Shown: positions 1 through 9,041 of the stretch, one piece after another
Layout: each line of letters opens with the position of its first letter
How positions within the stretch are numbered: the stretch's first letter is position 1
NCBI RefSeq assembly: GCF_000829415.1
Contig: NZ_AP014637.1
Span: 2,616,001 to 2,680,000 of the forward strand
DNA from: Pseudomonas sp. StFLB209
Lineage (GTDB): Bacteria > Pseudomonadota > Gammaproteobacteria > Pseudomonadales > Pseudomonadaceae
Direction of reading: 5' to 3'
Length of the DNA stretch: 64,000 nt
Made by a program: the position numbers and the translations under genes
Notes under the pieces: generated by a model
Seen by the model: only the letters and a program-made list of their open reading frames with translations
Told to the model about the DNA's origin: nothing
The model's database searches: none

Positions 1-212
1 CGCTCCAGATCGCTCAGCGCGGGCGCAAGGCCCGGAGCGGGAGGCTGGCCCAGCTGGGTGCGCTTGGGCTCTATGAAACAGGCGCCGGGAATGTGTCCTG
101 CGTCATAGCGGGCCTGATTGGTCAGATCGACAAGGATCAGCTCCGGCGCCTCCAGGCGAGGCTGCAGGTCACTGGCTTCAATAACCAGTGGCAAGTCGTT
201 AAACACGGACAT
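1..212 (-). CDS. rhdA: Rhodanese (thiosulfate sulfurtransferase), N-terminal part, cut by window edge
   Basis: Only about 70 N-terminal residues are present; the gene runs off the left edge. The start is the ATG at 212 (reads MSVFNDLPLVIEASDLQ). The segment PELILVDLTNQARYDAGHIPGA is the typical N-terminal edge of a rhodanese domain, where an Asp-containing strand leads into the YxxGHIPGA loop. Rhodaneses move sulfane sulfur from thiosulfate to cyanide or thiol acceptors through a Cys persulfide, but the catalytic Cys lies outside the window. In P. aeruginosa rhdA sits next to the same HDOD gene and motAB, so the context supports the symbol. An unrelated sulfurtransferase remains possible because the active-site loop is not visible. 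Confidence 0.8.
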   Translation of the reverse strand, partial: MSVFNDLPLVIEASDLQPRLEAPELILVDLTNQARYDAGHIPGACFIEPKRTQLGQPPAPGLAPALSDLE

Positions 213-312
213 TTCCAGCCTCCCTTCATGAGCAAAGGCGTGGATTGTAGCCCAGAGCCGGAAAGGCCTGCACGCCGATAAGACAGTCTGAACCTGTCAG
301 CCCCGCCAGCGA

Positions 313-1869
313 TCACACAGGTTTCGCCCGGCCGGTGCTTTTGAGCTGGGTAAAGTTGACCAGGGCACGTTCCACACACTGCGACGTCTTGGCGAATGCC
401 TGTACGGTGATCTCCGACATCGGGCTGCCACCTTGGTCGGCAATCGCCAGGATCAGCACTTTGCCGTTGCAGCTCAGCGAGCGGATCAGTAAGTGCTGGC
501 CCTTGAACAGGGTCTTGAAGGCCGGCGGCAGCAAGGCTGCGAACTGTGCGTGGTTGGCCGGTGTAAGACGCAGTTGGGTCGGCTGGGCCAGCAGTCGTTC
601 CAGTACCTTGCTGTCTTTGATCTGAAACTGTAATGCGGCATTTTCCGCACCCAGGCCGGCCAGTTGATGCACGCGCAGCAGGCCAGTGTTCTTGTCCGGC
701 ATCAGCAGCATGACCCGCTGCATGCCGCTCGCCACCAGCGCATCGCGGGCGGTGCTGATCAGGTGCATGGCGTTGTTGAACGGGGAGGGCTCGACCAGCA
801 TGTCGGCGCACAGTTTGCGCCAGCGTTGCAGGTCATCGGCAGAAGGTGCGGCAGCGGGTTCATGGCCATTGCTGATGCGCCGAAAATCCCACGGCCAGAG
901 CAGCGCCTGGGCGGGATGCCAAAGATCGTCCGCCGCATGCTGGCGAGCGCTGCTGGCAGCGTTCTGGTGTACCTGTTGCTGGGTCTGGTCCATTGACTGT
1001 TGCAGGTACAGACTGCTCAGCAGTTCCCAGCGCAGGCAGTGCGGGCTGTTCCAGGCCTGCTGTGCGGCCAGCGCCAGGCCATTACCCATCAATACCGTAT
1101 TGGCTGGCTGGTTGAACCAGCGTTGCAGATCGGCGTTGGCATCCATGTCGCGCTGCTGTTGCAGCGGGTCGTGATTTTCCCTGGCGATACGCAGCGCCTT
1201 GACCCATTCGCGGCGCTCTTTGATCAGTACGGTATAGCCACGCGTGACCCAGACCGGCAGGCGCCAGACCGTGGCCAGTGCCTGGCACAAGTCCAGCAGC
1301 TTGACGCCGAACAATTCAAGCTCGACCGTGCGGCTTGATTCGCCTTTATGAATGACCCGCAGTTCCCATTCTTCCAGCAGCTTGGGGTGGGCCAGCGCCA
1401 GTGGCCAGAGCGGTGCGAGGAACAGCAGGCTGCCCAGATGAATATCCTGCCAGAGCCGCGCCAGACGGCTGGCGAACAGGCCATTGGCCTGTTGGGTGGC
1501 ATGCTGGCTGATCAGAATCAGTTGACGGTAAGCCTGGGGGACTTCCTGCGCCTGTTTGGCCGGCAGGCGATTAAGCAGCACTTCGGTGCGGGCCAGGCCC
1601 AGGCGATTGAGCGCCACTTCAAGACTTTCGGCCGGCTCTGTGATGCCATGGCTGTGCTGGTTGGCCTCGCGCAGCACGCTCAGCACCAGCGCCGGGCTGT
1701 CTTGCATCATGTCGGCAATATCACGCAACGAACGACGGCTGTCGTTCAGTGCGGCGCGCACACGGGCGTGATTGGCCTGTGCAACGGGCAGGGCAAGATC
1801 ATCCAGTTGTTTGACCCAGGCTTCAAGTGTCTTGGGGCGTGGGAGGTGCGATGTGCTGGCTATCGGCAT
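313..1869 (-). CDS. HDOD-domain signalling protein with C-terminal GAF-like region
   Basis: 518 residues, soluble, no signal peptide. Residues about 20-230 carry an HDOD-type helical domain (starts TLEAWVKQLDDLALPVAQANHAR, with DSPALVLSVLREAN typical of the family). Residues about 340-505 resemble a GAF-like fold (LVASGMQRVMLLMPDKNTGLL). HDOD proteins are degenerate HD-domain relatives used as non-catalytic scaffolds in signalling and motility control; no intact HD metal-binding pair is visible. It is transcribed divergently from motAB, and the same pairing occurs in other pseudomonads, which hints at a motility or c-di-GMP role (inference). The ATG start at 1869 has only a weak ribosome-binding site. 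Its 3' end is about 100 bp from the rhodanese start. Confidence 0.8.
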   Translation of the reverse strand: MPIASTSHLPRPKTLEAWVKQLDDLALPVAQANHARVRAALNDSRRSLRDIADMMQDSPALVLSVLREANQHSHGITEPAESLEVALNRLGLARTEVLLNRLPAKQAQEVPQAYRQLILISQHATQQANGLFASRLARLWQDIHLGSLLFLAPLWPLALAHPKLLEEWELRVIHKGESSRTVELELFGVKLLDLCQALATVWRLPVWVTRGYTVLIKERREWVKALRIARENHDPLQQQRDMDANADLQRWFNQPANTVLMGNGLALAAQQAWNSPHCLRWELLSSLYLQQSMDQTQQQVHQNAASSARQHAADDLWHPAQALLWPWDFRRISNGHEPAAAPSADDLQRWRKLCADMLVEPSPFNNAMHLISTARDALVASGMQRVMLLMPDKNTGLLRVHQLAGLGAENAALQFQIKDSKVLERLLAQPTQLRLTPANHAQFAALLPPAFKTLFKGQHLLIRSLSCNGKVLILAIADQGGSPMSEITVQAFAKTSQCVERALVNFTQLKSTGRAKPV

Positions 1870-1987
1870 ACGGAAGGCCTGTGCGGCTGAGATCGTTCAG
1901 CAGTGGATACGCTTTTTCATATATGGATGCGTCATGTATTGTTACACCCTGTTTCGATAGCAAAACAGGTTTTTCACGGCAACAGCC

Positions 1988-2014
1988 TATAGTCTGGCTC
2001 AGGCGGGCCGATAA
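1988..2014 (+). promoter_or_regulatory. Candidate sigma-28 (FliA) promoter of motAB
   Basis: The element TATA at 1988-1991, a 15-base spacer, then a perfect GCCGATAA at 2007-2014 matches the sigma-28 consensus TAAA-N15-GCCGATAA with one mismatch. It lies 66 bases upstream of the motA ATG in the divergent region with the HDOD gene. Flagellar stator genes are commonly FliA targets, so position and match agree. The -10 octamer is the strong part of the call. Confidence 0.7.
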
Positions 2015-2080
2015 GCAGAACAACAGTTTCATGAATCACCGCACATCTCCCTGAACCCGACTCAACAAGTATTTGTACCT

Positions 2081-2932
2081 ATGGCCAAAATCATCGGCAT
2101 CATTGTCGTTTTCGCGAGCGTTCTCGGCGGATACATGCTATCCCACGGTCAATTGGCAGCGCTGTTCCAGCCATTTGAAATCGTCATCATTGGTGGTGCA
2201 GCGCTGGGCGCCTTTCTGCAGGCCAACCCTGGCCATATGACCATGCATGTGTTCAAAAAGTCGCTGAAGATGTTCAGCACTCGCTTCACGCATGCCTATT
2301 ACCTCGAAGTGCTGGGTCTGGTGTACGAGATTCTCAACAAGAGCCGCCGCGAAGGCATGATGGCCATCGAAGGGGACATCGAAGAGCCGGCTTCAAGTCC
2401 GATCTTCGCCAAGTACCCTGGCGTACTCAAGGATGAGCGCATGACCGCCTACATCTGCGATTACCTGCGCATCATGTCGTCCGGCAACATGGCTCCTCAC
2501 GAGCTTGAAGGCCTGTTCGACATGGAACTGTTGAGCATGAAGGAAGAGCTTGAGCATCCTTCCCACGCCGTGACCGGCATTGCCGACGGTATGCCCGGTT
2601 TTGGTATCGTGGCTGCGGTACTGGGTATTGTGATCACCATGGCCATGCTGGGAACCGGTGACAAGGCCGCCATCGGCCAGCACGTGGCGGCGGCACTGGT
2701 CGGTACCTTCTTCGGTATCATCGCGGCGTACGGCTTCTTTGGTCCGCTGGCTTCTTGCCTGGCGCACGATGCCAAGGAAGAAATGAACGTCTACGAGTCG
2801 ATCAAGGCGGCTCTTGTGGCCTCGGCTTCCGGCATGCCGCCATCACTGGCCGTCGAGTTCGGTCGCAAGGTGCTTTACCCCGCCCACCGCCCCAGCTTCA
2901 GCGAGCTGGAACAAGCCGTACGTGGTCGCTAA
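2081..2932 (+). CDS. motA: Flagellar motor stator protein MotA
   Basis: 283 residues, the usual MotA length. The N-terminus (MAKIIGIIVVFASVLGGYMLSHG) and AALFQPFEIVIIGGAALGAFLQANPG give TM1 and TM2; a large cytoplasmic loop follows with charged residues for rotor contact; DGMPGFGIVAAVLGIVITM and GTFFGIIAAYGFFGPL form TM3 and TM4. MotA with MotB makes the proton-driven stator around the flagellar rotor. motB starts three bases after the motA stop, so they are co-transcribed. The ATG at 2081 lacks a clear Shine-Dalgarno but matches the conserved N-terminus. Pseudomonads often also have MotCD; this pair is the MotAB type by the MotB partner and neighbourhood. Confidence 0.96.
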   Translation: MAKIIGIIVVFASVLGGYMLSHGQLAALFQPFEIVIIGGAALGAFLQANPGHMTMHVFKKSLKMFSTRFTHAYYLEVLGLVYEILNKSRREGMMAIEGDIEEPASSPIFAKYPGVLKDERMTAYICDYLRIMSSGNMAPHELEGLFDMELLSMKEELEHPSHAVTGIADGMPGFGIVAAVLGIVITMAMLGTGDKAAIGQHVAAALVGTFFGIIAAYGFFGPLASCLAHDAKEEMNVYESIKAALVASASGMPPSLAVEFGRKVLYPAHRPSFSELEQAVRGR

Positions 2933-2935
2933 ACC

Positions 2936-3958
2936 ATGGAAAATAATCAGCCAATAATCGTCAAGCGCGTCAAGCGCTTTGGCGGGGGGCACCACGGCGG
3001 TGCCTGGAAGATCGCCTTTGCTGACTTTGCGACAGCAATGATGGCGTTCTTTCTGGTGCTCTGGCTGTTGTCGGCTGCGACTCCGGAACAACTGGTGGCC
3101 GTGGCCGGTTATTTCAAGGACCCGGTCGGCTTCAGCGACAGTGGCTCGCCCTATGTCATCGACCTGGGCGGCTCGCCGGAAATGTCTCCTAACCAGACCC
3201 TCAACCCCGAGGTCAAGAGTACGCCGAGCCCGGACACCGTGCCGATCGAGGCCGAGTCTGCCGAAGCCAAGGCCGAGCAGGTCGAGCAGGAACGCATGGA
3301 AATGCTCCTGCTGGAGTTGCAGAACAAGATTGAAGAGAGTCCGGAGCTGCAAAAGTTCAAGGACCAGATCCTGCTGGAGATCACTCAGGACGGTTTGCGT
3401 ATCCAGATTGTCGATGCCGATAACCGGCCAATGTTCGACTCCGGCAGTGCGCGGCTCAAACCTTACTTCGAAGACATCCTGCTGGCGATGTCTGACACCA
3501 TCAAGGCTGTGCCGAACAAGATCAGCGTCAGTGGTCATACCGATGCCAAGCCGTTTGCCGGTACCGGTGAGTTCGGCAACTGGGAGCTGTCGGCCAACCG
3601 CGCCAACGCTGCCCGTCGTGCGCTGATCGCCGGTGGCTACCCTGAGCAGCAGGTGGCACGAGTGGTGGGGTACGCGTCCTCGGCGCTGTTCGATCGCCAG
3701 CATCCGCTGAACCCGGTCAACCGGCGTATCGATATCATCGTGCTGACCCGCAAGGCCCAGCAGCGTATGGATGGTGACCAAGGCAGTGCGCCGCCGGTCA
3801 ATCCAGCCCCGGCGGCACCGGGTGCTGCGGCGCCTGGAGCCGCTGCGCCTGGCGCGGCGAACGGCAGCCAGGCGCCGGCCGTGCTGCCGCATGAGGTTCG
3901 TGAACGGGTCAATATCTTCGATCAGGGGCCACTCAGGGCGCCGGGTAGCAACCCGTAA
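2936..3958 (+). CDS. motB: Flagellar motor stator protein MotB
   Basis: 340 residues. Near the N-terminus HHGGAWKIAFADFATAMMAFFLVLWLL is the single transmembrane helix carrying the proton-binding Asp (in ADFATAM). Residues about 150-280 are an OmpA/MotB peptidoglycan-binding domain (ISVSGHTDAKPF, NWELSANRANAARRAL, NRRIDIIVL). It anchors the MotA4-5B2 stator to peptidoglycan. The C-terminal tail after about residue 285 is low-complexity with repeated PGAA units, then a short charged end; such tails vary between species. It starts three bases after motA and is followed by a strong hairpin. Confidence 0.96.
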   Translation: MENNQPIIVKRVKRFGGGHHGGAWKIAFADFATAMMAFFLVLWLLSAATPEQLVAVAGYFKDPVGFSDSGSPYVIDLGGSPEMSPNQTLNPEVKSTPSPDTVPIEAESAEAKAEQVEQERMEMLLLELQNKIEESPELQKFKDQILLEITQDGLRIQIVDADNRPMFDSGSARLKPYFEDILLAMSDTIKAVPNKISVSGHTDAKPFAGTGEFGNWELSANRANAARRALIAGGYPEQQVARVVGYASSALFDRQHPLNPVNRRIDIIVLTRKAQQRMDGDQGSAPPVNPAPAAPGAAAPGAAAPGAANGSQAPAVLPHEVRERVNIFDQGPLRAPGSNP

Positions 3959-3974
3959 TCTGCCTGGCTGTCAG

Positions 3975-4004
3975 GCCGCCCCTGTAGCGTGCAGCAGGGG
4001 CGGC
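3975..4004. terminator. Hairpin between convergent motB and rsgA
   Basis: A perfect 10-bp inverted repeat (GCCGCCCCTG at 3975-3984 and CAGGGGCGGC at 3995-4004, 10-base loop) sits between the two convergent stop codons. A second small hairpin (GCAGC/GCTGC) follows. There is no clear T-run, so this may end transcription only weakly or protect 3' ends. Confidence 0.5.
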
Positions 4005-4026
4005 TGGCAGCTTTGCTGCGCCAGTC

Positions 4027-5058
4027 TCAGTATTCGTCTTGCGGCAGACTGGCCAGGATCGAGCGGTAGCTGTGCATCCGTTGCGGATGGATGCGGCCTT
4101 GTTCCAGCGCATTGAGCAGCGCACAACCCGGCTCGCGGTCATGCTTGCAGTCGCGAAAGCGGCATTTGCCCAGCAGATCATTGAACTCGATAAAGCCGGC
4201 CTCGACGTCGTCCCGGCTCACATGCACCAGGCCAAATTCGCGGATACCCGGCGAGTCGATCAGATCACCGCCGCCCGGGAAGTGGAACAGGCGTGCGGTG
4301 GTGGTGGTGTGGGTGCCTTGTCCGGAAAACTCCGATAGCGGCCCGACCCGGGTGCCGACTTCCGGCAACAGGCTGTTGACCAGCGATGATTTGCCGACCC
4401 CGGACTGGCCGACAAATACACTCACTTTGCCATCCAGTTGCTGTTGCAACTGCTGCATGCCATCGCCCTGATGGGCAGATACTTCGAGCACCGGATAACC
4501 CAGGCCGCGATACACCGACAGCAGGTCGTTGAGTACCACGCTGTTGTGTTCGTCGATCAGATCAGCCTTGTTGAGCAGCAGCAACGGGTGGATGCCGGCA
4601 TGTTCGGCGGCGACCAGGTAGCGATCGATCAGGTTGGCATGCGGCTCAGGCATCGGCGCGAAGACGATGACGATCAGGTCGACGTTGGCCGCGACCGGCT
4701 TGAGCAGCCCGCGGCTGTCAGGGCGGCACAGTTCGGTGCTGCGCGGCAGTTGCGCGACAATCACGCCAACGCCCTGATTGCCGGCCCGCCACACCACTTT
4801 GTCGCCAGTGACCAGTGCCGGCAGGTTGGCGCGCAGGTAGCAGCGGTAGGTCTGGCCGCGATGCTCGCCGTCCTGGGCCTCGACTTCGACCTGCACACCG
4901 AAATGAGCAATCACCTGGCCGAACTCTTCCGGGCCCAGGTCGCCGCCTTCCAGAATCTCCAGCGCCTGGGTCTCACGTTTGGCGGCGCGAGCGGCGCGTT
5001 CGCCCTGGATCTTTTCGATGCGCCAGTTCTGGCGGCGGTTGAGTTGGCGTTTGGCCAT
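4027..5058 (-). CDS. rsgA: Small ribosomal subunit biogenesis GTPase RsgA
   Basis: 343 residues. An N-terminal OB fold is followed by a circularly permuted GTPase: G4 LLLNKADL comes before the P-loop [12 protein letters not shown] and G3 DSPGIREF. The C-terminal zinc knuckle is [14 protein letters not shown]. RsgA checks late 30S maturation and releases RbfA. The start [12 protein letters not shown] at 5058 is chosen because it matches the conserved N-terminus; an in-frame ATG five codons upstream (5073) is possible. It is divergent from orn, a pairing also seen in other gammaproteobacteria. Confidence 0.96.
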   Translation of the reverse strand: MAKRQLNRRQNWRIEKIQGERAARAAKRETQALEILEGGDLGPEEFGQVIAHFGVQVEVEAQDGEHRGQTYRCYLRANLPALVTGDKVVWRAGNQGVGVIVAQLPRSTELCRPDSRGLLKPVAANVDLIVIVFAPMPEPHANLIDRYLVAAEHAGIHPLLLLNKADLIDEHNSVVLNDLLSVYRGLGYPVLEVSAHQGDGMQQLQQQLDGKVSVFVGQSGVGKSSLVNSLLPEVGTRVGPLSEFSGQGTHTTTTARLFHFPGGGDLIDSPGIREFGLVHVSRDDVEAGFIEFNDLLGKCRFRDCKHDREPGCALLNALEQGRIHPQRMHSYRSILASLPQDEY

Positions 5059-5144
5059 GGGATTCCCGGTCAATGAGCTCGAACGCGCGATACTAGCATG
5101 CCGACGCTGAGCTAAACTGCGCGCCTATGCTGAGGAGCCAATAT

Positions 5145-5678
5145 ATGCAAAGCAAGAGCAACCTGATCTGGATCGATCTGGAAATGACCGGCCTGGACCC
5201 TGACAACGATGTAATCATCGAAATGGCCACCATCATCACTGACAGCGAGCTCAATACCCTGGCCGAAGGCCCGGTGATTGCGGTGCACCAGAGTGACGAG
5301 ATTCTGGCCGGCATGGATGAGTGGAACACCCGTCAGCATGGCGGCTCGGGGCTGACTCAGCGGGTCCGTGAGAGCACCATCGACAGCGCCCAGGCCGAGG
5401 CCCTGACGCTGGCGTTCATCAAGCAATGGGTGCCGGAGCGCAGCTCGCCGATCTGCGGTAACAGCATCTGCCAGGACCGGCGCTTCCTGTACCGGCACAT
5501 GCCAACGCTGGAAAACTACTTTCACTACCGCAACCTTGACGTTTCGACCCTCAAGGAGCTGGCGGCCCGCTGGTCGCCAGAGCTGAAGTTCAAGAAGGGC
5601 AGCACTCACCTGGCACTGGACGATATCCGCGAATCCATTGCTGAGCTGCGTTTTTACCGCGAAAACTTCATCAAGTAA
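5145..5678 (+). CDS. orn: Oligoribonuclease
   Basis: 177 residues, a DEDDh 3'-5' exonuclease. Exo I is [15 protein letters not shown] (Asp and Glu), Exo II is around [13 protein letters not shown], and Exo III is [11 protein letters not shown] with the His and Asp. It degrades 2-5 nt RNAs and the pGpG made from c-di-GMP, so it also ends c-di-GMP signalling in Pseudomonas. The start at 5145 is preferred over the in-frame ATG at 5127 because GAGGAG sits at good distance upstream of 5145 and the N-terminus fits the family. Confidence 0.97.
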   Translation: MQSKSNLIWIDLEMTGLDPDNDVIIEMATIITDSELNTLAEGPVIAVHQSDEILAGMDEWNTRQHGGSGLTQRVRESTIDSAQAEALTLAFIKQWVPERSSPICGNSICQDRRFLYRHMPTLENYFHYRNLDVSTLKELAARWSPELKFKKGSTHLALDDIRESIAELRFYRENFIK

Positions 5679-5778
5679 GCACGCTGCTTCAAGCGCGCAG
5701 TCAACAAAGCCCTTTGCACCCTTTCAGTGCGTCGGGCCGCCGGGTAGACTGCGCGGCTTTGTCGCAGGGGGTAACGCC

Positions 5779-6390
5779 ATGTTGTTGATGCTGTATCTGA
5801 TGGCGATTACCGCCGAGGCCATGACCGGCGCGTTGTCCGCAGGACGGCGGGGCATGGACTGGTTTGGCGTGGTGCTGATTGCCTGTGTCACTGCGTTGGG
5901 TGGTGGCTCTGTGCGCGATGTGCTGCTTGGTCATTACCCTCTGACCTGGGTGAAACACCCCGAATATCTGGTACTGACCAGCGTCGCGGCGCTGGTGACG
6001 ATCTTCATCGCGCCGCTGATGCGGCATCTGCGCTCGCTGTTTCTGGTGCTCGATGCCGTGGGCCTGGTGGCTTTCACCCTGATTGGCTGCCTGACCGCCC
6101 TGGAAACAGGGCACGGCATGCTGGTCGCTTCGGTCTGTGGCGTGATCACCGGAGTGTTCGGCGGCATTCTGCGCGACATCTTCTGCAACGATATTCCGCT
6201 GATCTTCCGCCGCGAGCTCTATGCCAGCGTGTCCTTTCTTGCTGCCTGGTGCTTCCTGGCTTGTCGCTACCTTGGCGTGTCAGATGAGCAGGCGATCCTG
6301 ATTACCCTGTTCGGCGGCCTGTTGATGCGCCTGTTGGCGATCCGCTTCAAATGGGAAATGCCGAAGTTCGTTTACAAGGATGACCACTGA
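5779..6390 (+). CDS. TRIC / UPF0126 family cation channel-like membrane protein
   Basis: 203 residues, seven hydrophobic segments in two three-helix repeats plus one, as in YicG/TRIC proteins. Each repeat has the conserved Gly-rich kink: ALGGGSVRDVLLGHYPL and GVFGGILRDIFCNDIPL. Prokaryotic TRIC proteins form trimeric K+-permeable channels; the physiological role in bacteria is not settled. The ATG at 5779 follows a GGGGG-rich ribosome-binding site, and an open frame extending further upstream is judged non-coding. Its 3' end overlaps the convergent queG end by 19 bases. Confidence 0.9.
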   Translation: MLLMLYLMAITAEAMTGALSAGRRGMDWFGVVLIACVTALGGGSVRDVLLGHYPLTWVKHPEYLVLTSVAALVTIFIAPLMRHLRSLFLVLDAVGLVAFTLIGCLTALETGHGMLVASVCGVITGVFGGILRDIFCNDIPLIFRRELYASVSFLAAWCFLACRYLGVSDEQAILITLFGGLLMRLLAIRFKWEMPKFVYKDDH

Positions 6391-7481
6391 ACGCAGCTCC
6401 TACCCCGCAGGGCGTGCTGCTCTATGGCCCATTCGACATGCTCACGGACCAGTTCTGACGGGTGCTCACGTCGTGCCTCCAGGGCCTGCAGCACGCTGAT
6501 GGTCGAGGGCGCGTTACCCAGCCCGACGGCCAGGTTGCGCAGCCAGCGCTCATAGCCGGTGCGGCGCAGGGGCGAGCCTTCGGTGCTGCTGAGAAAGCGC
6601 TCTTCGTCCCACATGAACAGCTCGGCCAGCCCGGCATTGTCGAGGTTATGGCGCGGCTGGAAATCGCTTTGCTCGGTGGGTTTGGCGAAGCGGTTCCATG
6701 GGCAGACGATCTGGCAGTCATCACAGCCGAATACCCGGTTACCGATCAGTGCTCGCAACTCGACAGGAATGGCGGTTTTCAGCTCGATGGTCAGGTAGGA
6801 AATGCAACGCCGGGCATCGAGCACATACGGGCCGACAAACGCTGCCGTCGGGCAGATGTCCAGGCAGGCGCTGCACCGGCCGCAATGCTCGGTGGCGTGG
6901 GGCGGGTCCACCGGCAGCGGCATGTCGACGAACAGCTCGCCAAGAAAGAAGAAACTGCCGGCCTTGCGGTTGAGTACCAAAGTGTTCTTGCCGATCCAGC
7001 CCAGCCCGGCCTGTTCGGCAATGGCTTTTTCCAGTACCGGGGCGCTATCGACGAAGGCCCGGTAACCGAACGGGCCGATCGCCTGCTGAATGCGCTCGGC
7101 CAGTTGCTGCAGACGTTTGCGCACCAACTTGTGGTAATCGCGGCCCAGCGCGTAGCGCGACACGTAGGCTTTTTCCGGTTCAGCCAGGCGTTGGGTCATC
7201 TCGCTGTCGCCTGGCAGGTAGTCCATGCGCAGCGACACCACGCGCAAGGTGCCAGGCACCAGTTGCTCGGGATGGGAACGTTTGCTGCCATGCGCGGCCA
7301 TATAGTCCATCTCGCCGTGGTAGCCCGCGTCGAGCCAGCGCTCCAGATGCTGTTCATGTTCGTTGAGATCAAGGCCGCTGATGCCGACCTGCTGGAAGCC
7401 CAGTTCGCGGCCCCAGGTCTTGATCGACAGGGCAAGTTCGGCGAGTTCGTCGCCGGTCAGTTGTTCGGTAGTGGCGGGCAT
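6372..7481 (-). CDS. queG: Epoxyqueuosine reductase QueG
   Basis: 369 residues. It has the cobalamin-binding N-terminal region, then two 4Fe-4S clusters in CGRCSACLDICPTAAF and CDDCQIVCPWNRF, and a C-terminal HEAT-like segment (RRTGYERWLRNLAVGLGNA). QueG reduces epoxyqueuosine to queuosine in the wobble base of GUN-decoding tRNAs using B12. The start at 7481 (MPATTEQLTGDEL) lies behind GAAAGGAGA on the minus strand (7485-7493); an upstream extension to 7565 would overlap the divergent nnr gene. The gap to that gene's start is about 60 bp. Confidence 0.95.
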   Translation of the reverse strand: MPATTEQLTGDELAELALSIKTWGRELGFQQVGISGLDLNEHEQHLERWLDAGYHGEMDYMAAHGSKRSHPEQLVPGTLRVVSLRMDYLPGDSEMTQRLAEPEKAYVSRYALGRDYHKLVRKRLQQLAERIQQAIGPFGYRAFVDSAPVLEKAIAEQAGLGWIGKNTLVLNRKAGSFFFLGELFVDMPLPVDPPHATEHCGRCSACLDICPTAAFVGPYVLDARRCISYLTIELKTAIPVELRALIGNRVFGCDDCQIVCPWNRFAKPTEQSDFQPRHNLDNAGLAELFMWDEERFLSSTEGSPLRRTGYERWLRNLAVGLGNAPSTISVLQALEARREHPSELVREHVEWAIEQHALRGRSCVQWSSL

Positions 7482-7510
7482 GCGAAAGGAGAAAATAAGA
7501 CCAAGGTGCG

Positions 7511-7516
7511 TATAAT
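7511..7516 (+). promoter_or_regulatory. Candidate -10 element for the nnr-tsaE-amiB-mutL-miaA-hfq operon
   Basis: A perfect TATAAT at 7511-7516 lies 28 bases upstream of the nnr ATG in the narrow queG/nnr divergent region. No convincing -35 hexamer is visible at 16-18 bases upstream. If used, the transcript would start near 7523. Confidence 0.4.
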
Positions 7517-7544
7517 TCTGCCAGATATCGGAGCCCACACACGC

Positions 7545-9041
7545 ATGCCAGATACTCAAAGCCATTTACCCGACGCGCTGTACACCGCTGAACAGGTCCG
7601 TGACCTCGATGCGCGGCTGATTGCCGCCGGCACGCCAGGTCTGGAGCTGATGCAGCGTGCGGCCCGTGCGACCTGGCGTGCAGTGCGCCGACGCTGGCCC
7701 GAGGCGGGCGTGCTGACGGTGCTGGCCGGGCATGGCAACAACGCCGGCGACGGGTATCTGGTGGCACAGTTGGCGCATCAGGCTGGTTGGGTGGTGCGGG
7801 TTCTGGCGGTGGGTGATCCGGCTGCTCTGCATGGCGATGCCGCCACGGCTCATCAGCAGGCTCGCGCAGCGGCTGTCGAAATCCTCCAGTGGCTGGGCCA
7901 GCCGCTGGTCGGGGTGGTAGTCGATGCGCTGTTGGGCACCGGGCTGCGCGGCGAGGTGCGTGAGCCCTATAAAGCGGCCATCGAAGCAATCAATGCGGCG
8001 GACCTGCCGGTGGTTGCGGTGGATATCCCCTCCGGTCTGAGTGCTGACACGGGGCAGGCGCTGGGCTGCGCCGTACGCGCCGATCTGACCGTGACCTTTA
8101 TCGCTCTGAAGCTGGGCCTGTTCACCGGCGCTGCGGCCGATCATGTCGGGCAACTGCTGTGTGAGGATTTGCAGGCTGACCCGCAGTCGCTCAGCCAGAC
8201 GCCGGCCACCGCAACACGGCTTGACAGCGCCAACCTGGCGGCTCTGGCGCCGCGCCCGCGTACTGCGCACAAGGGGCAGTTCGGCCGGGTGCTGGTGGTG
8301 GGCGGTGATCACGGCTTTGGCGGCGCCGCGCTGTTGAGCGCCGAAAGTGCATTGCGCAGCGGCGCCGGGATGCTGACCCTGGCAACCCGCGCTGAACACG
8401 TCACGGCTGCGCTGGTGCGCATGCCGGAAATCATGAGCGCCGCAATTCATTCTGCCAATCAATTGACCGGGTTGGTCGCTGCCGCTGATGTGCTGGTGGC
8501 AGGTCCTGGTCTGGGGCAGGGCAGTTGGGCACGCAGCCTGCTGTCTGTCGTTGCCGGTGCCGACACGCCGCAGGTGTGGGATGCCGATGCACTCAACCTG
8601 TTGGCGGCCGGCCAGGTCAGGCTGCCGTCGGGCTGTGTCATCACCCCGCACCCTGGTGAGGCGGCGCGGCTGCTGGGTGTCACGACGGCCGAGGTGCAGG
8701 CCGACAGGCCCGCAGCGGTTCGCCGTCTTGCAGAACAGTTCAAGGCTGTTTGCGTGCTCAAGGGCAGTGGCAGCCTGATTGCCGATCCGCAGGGGCGCCT
8801 GGCGCTCTGTGATCGGGGGCATCCAGCCATGGCCAGTGCCGGGCTGGGCGATGTGCTGTCCGGTCTGATCGGTGCCCTGTTGGCGCAGCACATGCAACCA
8901 TTCGAAGCGGCTTGCCTGGGCGTCTGGCTGCATGCCAGGGCCGGTGAGCTGGCAGGCCTGGAGGGGCGTGGGCTGCTCGCCAGTGACCTGATCGTGATCA
9001 TTCGTCGCCTGTTGGAGGAGCTGCAACCGTGTCTGAAGTAA
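7545..9041 (+). CDS. nnr: Bifunctional NAD(P)HX epimerase / ADP-dependent NAD(P)HX dehydratase
   Basis: 498 residues. The N-terminal half (about 1-215) is the YjeF_N epimerase domain (VLAGHGNNAGDGYLVA, VDALLGTGLRGEV, VDIPSGLSADTG). The C-terminal half (about 225-495) is the ribokinase-like dehydratase (GRVLVVGGDHGFGGAALL, ITPHPGEAARLLG, and GHPAMASAGLGDVLSG with the catalytic Asp). Together they repair hydrated NADH/NADPH. The start MPDTQSHLPDALYTAEQV at 7545 fits the family; the same frame stays open far upstream, antisense to queG, which is a shadow. tsaE overlaps its end by 13 bases, so the two are translationally linked. Confidence 0.95.
   Translation: MPDTQSHLPDALYTAEQVRDLDARLIAAGTPGLELMQRAARATWRAVRRRWPEAGVLTVLAGHGNNAGDGYLVAQLAHQAGWVVRVLAVGDPAALHGDAATAHQQARAAAVEILQWLGQPLVGVVVDALLGTGLRGEVREPYKAAIEAINAADLPVVAVDIPSGLSADTGQALGCAVRADLTVTFIALKLGLFTGAAADHVGQLLCEDLQADPQSLSQTPATATRLDSANLAALAPRPRTAHKGQFGRVLVVGGDHGFGGAALLSAESALRSGAGMLTLATRAEHVTAALVRMPEIMSAAIHSANQLTGLVAAADVLVAGPGLGQGSWARSLLSVVAGADTPQVWDADALNLLAAGQVRLPSGCVITPHPGEAARLLGVTTAEVQADRPAAVRRLAEQFKAVCVLKGSGSLIADPQGRLALCDRGHPAMASAGLGDVLSGLIGALLAQHMQPFEAACLGVWLHARAGELAGLEGRGLLASDLIVIIRRLLEELQPCLK

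Noticed and set aside
3810..3870. PGAA repeats in motB as a separate repeat element
   Set aside because: They are the low-complexity tail coding for Pro-Gly-Ala-Ala units within the motB frame.
6462..7544. Upstream extension of the NAD(P)HX repair gene to 6462
   Set aside because: The extra 361 codons are antisense to queG and show no family similarity; the conserved start is at 7545.
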